A stretch of DNA of 5,530 bases from the NCBI GenBank assembly GCA_003542655.1, contig DPKF01000081.1, positions 1 to 5,530 on the forward strand. The letters run 5' to 3'. This document shows, piece by piece, positions 1 to 5,039 of this stretch (within the stretch, counting starts at the first letter, position 1; each line of letters begins with the position of its first letter). Position numbers and translations under genes: made by a program. Below the pieces are notes generated by a model. It was not told the DNA's origin and ran no database searches. It saw only the letters and a program-made list of their open reading frames with translations. This DNA comes from Holosporales bacterium. Lineage in GTDB: Bacteria > Pseudomonadota > Alphaproteobacteria > Paracaedibacterales > UBA11393.

Positions 1-1157
1 CAACTCAATTGGTTTTCATCTTAACAACAATAATTTCCAGGCCACTAGGAGGCATAATTTTTGGGTATATCTCAGATCTAAAAGGAAGAAAATTAAGTTT
101 AGAAAAATCTATTTTAATGTCTGGATTATGTACCGGTATGATTGGTTTAATTCCTTCCTATAAAGATATAGGATTTGTTGCTACATTGTTTTTAATATTA
201 TTAAGATTTCTTCAGGGCATATCTCTTGGTGGGGAACAAGGAACTTCCATATCTTTTTTGATCGAACATTCTTCTCCTAAATCAAGGGGGTTCTTATCAA
301 GTTTTTGTTGTGTAGGGCAACAAGCAGGCATATTGCTTGCTATACTTGCAGCTGCTATTTATAACTGGCACATTAAAAAAAGTGGTACAGAAGAAGTATG
401 GTGGAGAATACTATTTATTTTTTCTTTCTTTATTGGTCTGTTTGGTTATTGGGTTAGAAAAAAAACAAATGAAACCATTGATTTTTTACTTGACAGACAC
501 TGTAGCGACAAAACTATATCTTTATTAGAAGAATCAAAATTGTTTATTTTTAAAAACAAACAATTATTTTTATCTGTGTTTTTTATTGTATCTTTTGGTA
601 CTTTCATGACTTATACTGTTTTTGTTGTTGGAAATAGCCATTTAAAACAATTGGCTGATTCTTTACAAATATTTGCTTATATACAGTACCTCATGTCATT
701 GTTAGTTATATTTTCTATCCCTGTTTTTGGTTATTTTTCTGATATAATTGGCAGAAAAACCATAATAAGCCACTCTCTTGCTGCTATATCTGCTTTGTCT
801 ATACCTTTTTTTCAGTCGCTTCAATCTGTTGCCAATTATAACACCCTGGTTGTTGCTGTGTTGTTGGCTATTTCTTGCGGCGCATTTTTTTCTGTAACGC
901 CAACAATTGTGGCAGAATCATTTCCCACTAGATCTCGTTGCATAAACTATGCTGTCTTCTATGCTGTACCTGCGGCTATAATGTCTGCCATTTCTCCATT
1001 TTTATCGGCCTTGCTTATAAGCATAAATCCCACTTATATTGCTTACGTGATTATACTTTTAGCTATAGCTGCTATATTTTGTCTTAAGTCTTTCGATGAG
1101 CCAACAGAAGTTTATAGAAAACTCAACAAATATTCTTATGAATTTTTAAAACCTTAA
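1..1157 (+). CDS. MFS transporter, metabolite:H+ symporter (ProP/KgtP-like), 5' end missing
   Basis: An inner-membrane secondary transporter, probably a proton symporter for a small organic solute such as proline, betaine or a dicarboxylate. The substrate cannot be read from the sequence. The frame is open to the window edge, and the first motif lies too near the edge for a complete protein: family members have about 50 more residues with TM1 before it. The TTG at position 9 is therefore not taken as the start. Counting from that TTG, the MFS loop motif GYISDLKGRK is at residues 19-28, the family signature RFLQGISLGGEQG at 66-78, WWR at 131-133, a second loop motif GYFSDIIGRK at 241-250 and ESFPTRSR at 303-310. 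Hydrophobic segments alternate with these, as in a 12-TM protein. The gene ends in its own terminator, so it is not co-transcribed with the deformylase. Such carriers are numerous in Rickettsiales. The family call is firm; the substrate is open. Confidence 0.9.
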   Translation, partial: TQLVFILTTIISRPLGGIIFGYISDLKGRKLSLEKSILMSGLCTGMIGLIPSYKDIGFVATLFLILLRFLQGISLGGEQGTSISFLIEHSSPKSRGFLSSFCCVGQQAGILLAILAAAIYNWHIKKSGTEEVWWRILFIFSFFIGLFGYWVRKKTNETIDFLLDRHCSDKTISLLEESKLFIFKNKQLFLSVFFIVSFGTFMTYTVFVVGNSHLKQLADSLQIFAYIQYLMSLLVIFSIPVFGYFSDIIGRKTIISHSLAAISALSIPFFQSLQSVANYNTLVVAVLLAISCGAFFSVTPTIVAESFPTRSRCINYAVFYAVPAAIMSAISPFLSALLISINPTYIAYVIILLAIAAIFCLKSFDEPTEVYRKLNKYSYEFLKP

Positions 1158-1172
1158 AAATTCTTTTTTTTT
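1140..1172 (+). terminator. Rho-independent terminator of the MFS gene
   Basis: A perfect 10-bp inverted repeat, GAATTTTTAA (1140-1149) and TTAAAAATTC (1154-1163), encloses the 4-base loop AACC and is followed by nine T (1164-1172). The stem is AT-rich and weak by E. coli standards but has the classic layout. It contains the stop codon TAA at 1155-1157, so the terminator begins inside the coding region. Confidence 0.75.
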
Positions 1173-1199
1173 GAGAATAATTTTTTCTAGGCATATAAT
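1171..1199 (+). promoter_or_regulatory. Sigma70-type promoter for peptide deformylase
   Basis: A -35 TTGAGA (1171-1176, one mismatch to TTGACA) and a perfect -10 TATAAT (1194-1199) are separated by exactly 17 bp. Transcription would start near 1206 and leave a leader of about 70 bases before the chosen deformylase start. The first two T of the -35 are also the last two T of the preceding terminator, so the two signals are packed end to end. Confidence 0.75.
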
Positions 1200-1261
1200 T
1201 GTATTAATGTTTTTATATATTTATTACTTTAAAACAATATTTATAAAATGTTGTTCAAATT

Positions 1262-1267
1262 AAAGGA
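1262..1267 (+). promoter_or_regulatory. Ribosome binding site that decides the deformylase start
   Basis: AAAGGA at 1262-1267 lies 10 bases before the ATG at 1278. The earlier in-frame ATG at 1248 is preceded only by A/T with no purine-rich site, so translation from 1278 is favoured. Confidence 0.5.
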
Positions 1268-1277
1268 CTCAACCATC

Positions 1278-1853
1278 ATGTTACCGAAAATTATAACTGT
1301 AGAAAATCATAATCATTTGTTGTTGCTAAAACAAAAATCATTACCAATATCTTTACCTTTATCATCAGACACCTATGCTATTATTGACGCAATGATGGAA
1401 GCAATCAAAGCTAAAGGGAAAGCTGCTGGACTTGCCGCCCCACAAATCGGCATTAACAAACGCATTATCATTTGCAGTTTTACCGGCGAAACCCAAGATG
1501 TAGAGATAATGATTAACCCAACATACATCAACCATAGTAACGAATTAGAAGAAGGCTGGGAAGGTTGTTTTTCTATACCTCTTACATTTGCTAGAGTTTC
1601 TCGTTTTAAAACTATCGATGTATCTTATTTCACCGCCCATGGAGATATAATCTCTAAACAGCTGAATGGATTTGCGGCTAGAGTTTACCAACATGAACAC
1701 GACCACTTAGAAGGAAATTTAATGACAGAACAAACTTCTGAATTAAAAACTTTTACAACAGAAGAAGAATTTAACAATTTTCTTCAAATCGTCAGAAAAG
1801 ATAGGATGGATTCTTTACAAAACTCTTTTACATCAACAGCAAAAAATATATAA
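1278..1853 (+). CDS. def: Peptide deformylase
   Basis: A cytoplasmic metalloenzyme that removes the formyl group from the N-terminal methionine of new proteins. All three family motifs are present (191-residue numbering from the 1278 start): GLAAPQIG at 51-58, EGCFSIP at 85-91 and QHEHDH at 128-133. The metal ligands would be Cys87, His129 and His133, with Glu130 as the catalytic base. Motif 2 has Phe where EGCLS is usual. An ATG at 1248 would add ten residues (MLFKLKDSTI). The 1278 start is preferred because it has an AAAGGA site and gives the usual family N-terminus, in which the first strand begins within a few residues. The gene stands alone behind its own strong promoter and is not beside fmt, its common chromosomal partner. 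It converges on the winged-helix gene 54 bp away. In this plasmid-like setting it may be an extra copy beside a chromosomal def. All catalytic residues are intact, so activity is likely. Confidence 0.93.
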   Translation: MLPKIITVENHNHLLLLKQKSLPISLPLSSDTYAIIDAMMEAIKAKGKAAGLAAPQIGINKRIIICSFTGETQDVEIMINPTYINHSNELEEGWEGCFSIPLTFARVSRFKTIDVSYFTAHGDIISKQLNGFAARVYQHEHDHLEGNLMTEQTSELKTFTTEEEFNNFLQIVRKDRMDSLQNSFTSTAKNI

Positions 1854-1907
1854 CATAAACTTATATAAAAATAAACAGATCAAACACATTAGAAATGCGA
1901 ATTAACT

Positions 1908-3209
1908 TTATTTAATTGTTTCTCCTTCATATAAAATTTGTTGGCGTTTATCCGGCCATACTACTGTATCAAAATATTCTTTAGCAGATGCTGTTGCTTT
2001 TTTTCTTTTTGATGTTTGGTAGATTTTTTCTGGCATTCCAGGTGGGCAACTTTCATAATTATGGCTAAATTCTGATAGTTCATTTTCCGACAGGTTGCTT
2101 AGCCAATCTTGTAGTGCTAATTCTTTAGCTTTTACCTCTATTTCAAGATTTTTTAGATTTTTTCTTTCTTGTGCCAATAAATATTGTCGCATAGCCTCTT
2201 CTCTTGGGGTTGTAACTTTTTCTGGTGTTTTACTAGAATAAGGCTGCCCTTTTTTTAACAAATAAGTTAGCACTACAGCAGGAGGACGTTTAAAATCATT
2301 AATTGCATTATTATATTTTAAATCAAATGCTAGCGCATTTATTGAATTCTGAATTATATCCGCAGATAAAGATATTTCTGGCTTTTGCATGTGTTCCCTG
2401 TGGATCTGAATAATGTGCGATTCATCAAATCCTATTTCAGATAAAGGCGAACAGTCAATCTGTTTAAGATCATCCGGTAATGTAGTAGTAGTATTAATAT
2501 AACTACTACTTACTATAGGACCACTTGTTGCCACTTGTGTTGTTGGTTTGGTTTCCAATTTGTTGTCTAATTGTTGCCAATTAGTTGTCAGTTTGTTGCT
2601 GGTTTCGTATTGTAATAATTCTTGAAACAATGAATCTGTTATTGCATATTTTGACCAACCACCCCTCCCATTTTTAAAAACAACTCTCTCAATAAATCCT
2701 TTAGATTCTAAACGTTGAATAGTGGTTTTTATGCACCCTTTAGAAGTTTGCAAAGAAACGCTTATGTGTTCTAGGGTTAAGCTTTCAGTCGCTTTTGATC
2801 GTGCCATTTTACATTCATTATAAACAAAAAATACAATAGCTCTCTGCAGCCCAACCAGCGAAGAAAAAGAAGTGTTTGTTATCAGTTTGTTATCAGTTTG
2901 TTGCGGCTTTGTTTTCGATACTGTTCTCGGTTTAGCTTCCAATATGTTGTCGGTTAAGCCTGGTGCGTCAACCTTTGGTTGCCCATTTGTTGTCGATTTG
3001 CTGTCTATTTGTTCGCCGTTTGTTACCAGTTTGTTGTCGGTTTCGTTGTCAGTTTGTTTCCAGTTTGGTTGTGATTTTTGTGAAGGTTCAAATAAAGTAC
3101 TTTCTTGCTGCCAGGGCCGGATAAGCTGCCCAGAATAAACGGCAGATTTTGTGGTCTTTAAACCCCTATCTTTCGCTTTCTTTATTAAATCATTTAAGTT
3201 TAAGGGCAT
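1908..3209 (-). CDS. Winged-helix plasmid replication/partition protein with iteron-encoded linkers
   Basis: A 433-residue protein, probably a DNA-binding replication initiator or centromere-binding protein of the element. Visible parts: a short basic N-terminus (1-45); a Thr/Asn/Gln/Asp/Lys-rich, probably disordered linker (48-112); a winged-helix-like domain (114-200) with SKGCIKTTIQRLESKGFIER as helix pair and recognition helix and a KNGRGGW wing; a second TN-rich linker (204-229); a Ser/Thr stretch (233-243); a C-terminal domain (255-325); and a charged helix (335-370, EEAMRQYLLAQERKNL) that may form a coiled coil. Both linkers are encoded by tandem 11-bp repeats also found upstream of parA. 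The start ATG lies 2 bp after the parA stop, and AGGA inside the end of parA lies 8 bases before it, so the pair is an operon and probably translationally coupled. The position after parA suggests a ParB-like role; the repeats inside the gene suggest an initiator like lambda O or RepA_N proteins. I recognise the general plasmid-protein type but cannot name the family. Confidence 0.75.
   Translation of the reverse strand: MPLNLNDLIKKAKDRGLKTTKSAVYSGQLIRPWQQESTLFEPSQKSQPNWKQTDNETDNKLVTNGEQIDSKSTTNGQPKVDAPGLTDNILEAKPRTVSKTKPQQTDNKLITNTSFSSLVGLQRAIVFFVYNECKMARSKATESLTLEHISVSLQTSKGCIKTTIQRLESKGFIERVVFKNGRGGWSKYAITDSLFQELLQYETSNKLTTNWQQLDNKLETKPTTQVATSGPIVSSSYINTTTTLPDDLKQIDCSPLSEIGFDESHIIQIHREHMQKPEISLSADIIQNSINALAFDLKYNNAINDFKRPPAVVLTYLLKKGQPYSSKTPEKVTTPREEAMRQYLLAQERKNLKNLEIEVKAKELALQDWLSNLSENELSEFSHNYESCPPGMPEKIYQTSKRKKATASAKEYFDTVVWPDKRQQILYEGETIK
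2484..2510. repeat. Perfect 9-bp inverted repeat inside the winged-helix gene
   Basis: AGTAGTAGT (2484-2492) and ACTACTACT (2502-2510) are perfect inverted copies around a 9-base A/T spacer. The sequence encodes the SSSYINTTTT stretch (residues 235-244) and lies 16 bp from iteron block B. It could form a hairpin in mRNA or single-stranded DNA, or may simply come from slippage of Ser and Thr codons. No function is shown. Confidence 0.5.
2527..2605. repeat. Iteron block B: about seven direct 11-bp repeats within the winged-helix gene
   Basis: Units on the + strand start at 2527, 2539, 2551, 2562, 2573, 2584 and 2595. Examples are GTTGTCTAATT, GTTGCCAATTA and GTTGTCAGTTT (the last is identical to a unit at 3045 in block A). 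The final five run head to tail at exactly 11 bp and the first two are spaced 12 bp. The block encodes the linker after the winged helix (about residues 202-228, including NKLTTNWQQLDNKLETK). All units point the same way as in the other two blocks. Confidence 0.8.
2878..3066. repeat. Iteron block A: about sixteen direct 11-bp repeats within the winged-helix gene
   Basis: Clear + strand units begin at 2878, 2889, 2900, 2911, 2923, 2946, 2967, 2978, 2989, 3000, 3011, 3022, 3033, 3045 and 3056, with a degenerate one near 2934 and a possible one at 3068. The consensus is GTTGTCGGTTT, with GTTATCAGTTT twice at 2878-2899. From 2967 to 3043 seven units follow without a gap; a single extra base (3044) then shifts the register. 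The block encodes the linker between the N-terminus and the winged helix (about residues 48-112, including TDNKLVTNGEQ and TDNKLITN). Degenerate units cluster in the middle, which suggests an old array with well-kept ends. Confidence 0.85.
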
Positions 3210-3211
3210 TT

Positions 3212-4183
3212 TTAGTTTCCTGTTTTTTTGAAAATATTAAATTCTTGTAAAAGGGAAGATATTATTTCATAAACCTCTTTTCCTTGCTTGATCTCGCAAA
3301 TGGAGGTTTTGTTGTTGATTATTTCTCGAATTTTTGCACTATCTCTAATTATGGTTTCCGAAAGCATCTTGTCGTATTCTTTGCCCATTTTTACAAGCAT
3401 CTCCAGGTTGTTTTTTTGATTCTGAAAAAAACGATTCATAATTATTGATATTTTAGGCTTGGAGGTGATTTTATAAGAGCTGCGAATTGATAAAATATCT
3501 TCTAGAAACATCTCCACCCCCATGATCGAAAAATCTTCGGCACAAGCAGGTATAGCTATGTGATCATTGTTTTGTAAACACAAACAAAATACAGAATTAA
3601 GAGTAGTTAAGTGGGGGGGGGTGTCTACAACCACCACATCATAAGTGGATCTCAAATATTCTAAGCATAATGAATTAAACCAGGTTAAATGATGTTTGGG
3701 AGCCTGCATTGATAAGGATTTTTGTATTAAACTGTTTCTTAATGAAGACGGTATAAAATCTAATGTTGGGCTGAGTGTTATGATTATGTCTTTTATATTT
3801 AATTTATTGTCAATAACATCGAAAAATACTGGTTGATTAACATCTATAGCCAAGAATTGTCCAGTCAAATTAGATTGCACATCTAAGTCAATGGCACACG
3901 TTTTTAATCCAAGAGCAGCCAAAGTATTTATAAGTAAATATGCAATCGTTGTTTTGCCAACGCCCCCCTTTAAGTTTCCTATGTATATAACTTTCCCTGT
4001 AAAATCTTCAAGCCTATCACCTATTAATTGTTTAACTTGTTCTGGCTTTAATAAAATTTGGTTCCCAGTGCTTCTTGTTAATCCCTCAGAATTGAATGAT
4101 GTTTTTGCCCGAGCATTTATTGCATGTCTTTTTAATCCTGTTAAGGAAGCTATTTGAGAAAAACGTAACATTTCATTATTCAT
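3212..4183 (-). CDS. parA: ParA-family plasmid partition ATPase with N-terminal helix-turn-helix
   Basis: A Walker-type ATPase expected to bind nucleoid DNA and, with a centromere-binding partner, move plasmid copies apart at division. It is 323 residues. The N-terminal 55 residues (LRFSQIASLTGLKRHAINAR, then TRSTGNQILLKPEQ) look like a MerR/ParA-type helix-turn-helix, the architecture of larger type Ia ParA proteins that repress their own operon. The deviant Walker A box KGGVGKTT is at 72-79 with signature Lys72 and P-loop Lys77. The A' box DLDVQSNLT starts at Asp99, and Walker B VVVVDTPPHL has Asp187. The start ATG has TCCTTT (4193-4198, AAAGGA on the coding strand) about 9 bases upstream. 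The winged-helix gene follows 2 bp after the stop. The promoter and dyads upstream, beside an iteron array, fit an autoregulated partition operon. A run of nine C in the coding strand falls in the Walker B codons. Family assignment is firm; the partner protein and site are inferred. Confidence 0.92.
   Translation of the reverse strand: MNNEMLRFSQIASLTGLKRHAINARAKTSFNSEGLTRSTGNQILLKPEQVKQLIGDRLEDFTGKVIYIGNLKGGVGKTTIAYLLINTLAALGLKTCAIDLDVQSNLTGQFLAIDVNQPVFFDVIDNKLNIKDIIITLSPTLDFIPSSLRNSLIQKSLSMQAPKHHLTWFNSLCLEYLRSTYDVVVVDTPPHLTTLNSVFCLCLQNNDHIAIPACAEDFSIMGVEMFLEDILSIRSSYKITSKPKISIIMNRFFQNQKNNLEMLVKMGKEYDKMLSETIIRDSAKIREIINNKTSICEIKQGKEVYEIISSLLQEFNIFKKTGN
3613..3621. repeat. Homopolymer G9 (C9 in the parA coding strand)
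   Basis: Nine consecutive G on the + strand encode the DTPPH part of the Walker B motif on the other strand, as ACC CCC CCC CAC. Such a tract is unexpected in AT-rich DNA, where Pro codons ending in A or T would be usual. A slip of one base would truncate or scramble ParA after about residue 189. Confidence 0.85.
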
Positions 4184-4195
4184 GCGTTGTTGTCC

Positions 4196-4233
4196 TTTAA
4201 CGGTTATAGAGAAAAATCGTATAAACTGTTAAA
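4196..4233. repeat. Imperfect dyad over the parA -10 region, possible operator
   Basis: TTTAAC-GG-TTATA (4196-4208) is mirrored by TATAA-ACT-GTTAAA (4220-4233). The arms pair at TTTAAC/GTTAAA and TTATA/TATAA with a mismatched centre in each. The dyad spans the proposed -10 and start point of parA, where an autorepressor such as the HTH-bearing ParA could bind. It is imperfect and its role is inferred. Confidence 0.35.
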
Positions 4234-4246
4234 AGTGTAACATCAA
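4218..4246 (-). promoter_or_regulatory. Promoter of the parA operon
   Basis: Reading the - strand, TTGATG (4246-4241) forms a -35 and TATACG (4223-4218) a -10, with a 17-bp spacer. Transcription would begin near 4211, about 28 bases before the parA ATG. An overlapping alternative pair, TTTACA and TACACT, lies slightly upstream and also has a 17-bp spacer. I prefer the first for its -35 and spacing. Confidence 0.5.
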
Positions 4247-4247
4247 C

Positions 4248-4269
4248 AATTAGCTCTGTAAAGCTAATT
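4248..4269. repeat. Perfect 8-bp inverted repeat upstream of the parA promoter
   Basis: AATTAGCT (4248-4255) and AGCTAATT (4262-4269) flank a 6-base spacer. It abuts the parA -35, so it may be an operator. Read on the + strand it is followed by seven T (4275-4281), so it could instead stop transcription running in from the antisense strand of parA. The two readings cannot be separated from sequence. Confidence 0.5.
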
Positions 4270-4358
4270 TATAATTTTTTTCTATAAGTGGTTCGTTTTG
4301 CGTGATCTCTCGAAAGCCATTAATTTTTTGGGGCTTTCTATTTCTAATTGCTACCAAT

Positions 4359-4412
4359 GTTGTCGGTTTGTTTCTTGTTTGTTATCTGTTTGTTGTCGGT
4401 TTGTTGCTGTTT
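4359..4412. repeat. Iteron block C: five direct 11-bp repeats between parA and the toxin gene
   Basis: Units are GTTGTCGGTTT (4359), GTTTCTTGTTT (4370), GTTATCTGTTT (4381), GTTGTCGGTTT (4392) and a 10-base GTTGCTGTTT (4403). The first four are strictly 11 bp apart, close to one helical turn, so a bound protein would line one face of the DNA. The first and fourth units are identical to the unit at 3033 inside the winged-helix gene, and the orientation is the same. Confidence 0.85.
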
Positions 4413-4476
4413 CCCACGGTTTTATTTTTTTAGATTGCTTATGCTTATTGACTTTTTGTTTGATAAAAACTCATGC

Positions 4477-4485
4477 TTATCCACA
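4477..4485 (+). promoter_or_regulatory. DnaA box, perfect TTATCCACA
   Basis: The 9-mer TTATCCACA is the high-affinity consensus DnaA site. TGGGGATAA at 4503-4511 is an inverted copy (TTATCCCCA) with one mismatch. A perfect box 65 bp from an iteron array and next to AT-rich DNA is unlikely to be chance and points to host DnaA taking part in initiation here. Confidence 0.65.
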
Positions 4486-4521
4486 AAATCATTGGACAAA
4501 GCTGGGGATAAATATAAAAAT

Positions 4522-4577
4522 TGTTGGCTTTGACAAGATATTTTTACATGAGCAGATTTTGAGCAGCAAAGCCAACA
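4522..4577. repeat. Perfect 11-bp inverted repeat with 34-base spacer
   Basis: TGTTGGCTTTG (4522-4532) is mirrored exactly by CAAAGCCAACA (4567-4577). Inside the spacer TGAGCAG occurs twice, 11 bp apart (4549 and 4560). An outer 8-bp pair, CATGCTTA (4472-4479) and TAAGCATG (4581-4588), encloses the whole. It could be a protein-binding dyad, a structured RNA or a single-strand initiation site. Confidence 0.6.
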
Positions 4578-4617
4578 GGTTAAGCATGAATATTTAGAGG
4601 TTTGGCTACTTTATTAC

Positions 4618-4647
4618 TTGCATAAAACATTCCTTCTGAGTTATATT
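4618..4647 (+). promoter_or_regulatory. Promoter of the toxin-antitoxin operon
   Basis: A -35 TTGCAT (4618-4623) and a -10 TATATT (4642-4647, one mismatch) are 18 bp apart. Transcription would start near 4654, giving a leader of about 25 bases before the toxin start. Confidence 0.45.
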
Positions 4648-4669
4648 TAATAAAGCAATTAATAAAATT

Positions 4670-4674
4670 GGGGG
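4670..4674 (+). promoter_or_regulatory. G-rich ribosome binding site that decides the toxin start
   Basis: GGGGG lies 5 bases before the TTG at 4680. The other in-frame TTG, at 4668, overlaps this run and has only A/T before it, so the later TTG is the likelier start. Confidence 0.4.
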
Positions 4675-4679
4675 TTTGG

Positions 4680-5039
4680 TTGGATTGGGATATTGAGTAT
4701 ACCGAGCAATTTTTGAAGTGGTGGCATAATTTAAAAGAAGAAGAACAAATTACGGTAGATGCCAGTATTAGGTTGCTAGAACATTTCGGCCCAAATCTAA
4801 GATTTCCGTATAGTTCTGGGATAGCAGGCTCTAAATTTGGTCATATGAGAGAATTAAGGATCCAGCATCAAGGCAAGCCGTATAGAGTACTATATGCTTT
4901 TGATCCACGCAGGGTAGCACTTTTATTACTTGGTGGCAATAAGCAAGGTAAGAACGATTGGTATAAAAAATTTATATCAATTGCAGATCAATTATATGAG
5001 CAGCATATTAAATCGTTAAAAGGTAAAAAAAATGGTTAA
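4680..5039 (+). CDS. higB: HigB-like toxin, RelE/ParE superfamily (phage Gp49-like)
   Basis: Probable toxin of a type II toxin-antitoxin pair. Relatives are ribosome-dependent mRNA endonucleases that stop growth when the antitoxin is lost. With the TTG start at 4680 the protein has 119 residues and begins MDWDIEYTEQF, matching the family's usual opening; the TTG at 4668 would add four residues and lacks a ribosome site. Family marks are KWW (13-15), GHMRELR (54-60), YRVLYAFDP (68-76) and GGNKQGKNDWYKKF (85-98). The tail is Lys-rich. The gene overlaps the antitoxin by 8 bp, in the toxin-first order typical of higBA. It lies next to the putative origin, as expected for a plasmid stability module. 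The rare TTG start would keep toxin synthesis low. Family assignment is strong; activity is untested. Confidence 0.88.
   Translation: MDWDIEYTEQFLKWWHNLKEEEQITVDASIRLLEHFGPNLRFPYSSGIAGSKFGHMRELRIQHQGKPYRVLYAFDPRRVALLLLGGNKQGKNDWYKKFISIADQLYEQHIKSLKGKKNG

Larger units (their letters stand above)
4300..4590. other. Candidate replication origin and/or partition site
   Basis: This stretch has no supported gene and concentrates origin-like elements: a 7-bp dyad (GAAAGCC 4312-4318, GGCTTTC 4332-4338), five 11-bp iterons (4359-4412), T/A-rich DNA (4418-4470), a perfect DnaA box (4477-4485) facing an inverted near-match (4503-4511), and a perfect 11-bp dyad with 34-base spacer (4522-4577). Iterons beside AT-rich DNA and DnaA boxes are the usual layout of a theta-type plasmid origin. 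An iteron array upstream of parA could equally be the centromere; R1 parC also uses arrays of five 11-bp repeats, though with a different motor. The frames open across the iterons give Cys-rich, low-complexity peptides without a start signal and are not taken as genes. Confidence 0.6.

Noticed and set aside
9..11. TTG as the true start of the MFS gene
   Set aside because: The reading frame continues to the window edge, and the first transmembrane segment expected of the family is missing downstream of this codon.
337..528. Second + strand frame inside the MFS gene
   Set aside because: It is a shifted reading of hydrophobic transporter codons with no ribosome site.
1901..1917. Small AATTAA/TTAATT dyad at the end of the winged-helix gene as a terminator
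   Set aside because: Only six A/T pairs and no T-tract in either direction.
2878..3066. CRISPR-like array
   Set aside because: The units are 11 bp, head to tail, with no unique spacers and lie in coding sequence; no cas gene is present.
2872..3138. Open frame on the + strand opposite the winged-helix gene
   Set aside because: It is the reverse of iteron block A and gives the same Cys/Ser/Val pattern; the opposite strand has a gene with recognisable domains.
3891..4157. Open frame on the + strand opposite parA
   Set aside because: It lies wholly antisense to the conserved ParA P-loop region and has no start signal.
4298..4597. Open frames on the + strand across iteron block C that give Cys-rich peptides
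   Set aside because: The Cys/Val/Leu pattern is just GTTGTCGGTTT read in rotating frames; there is no ribosome site, no family resemblance, and the frames overlap origin-like elements.
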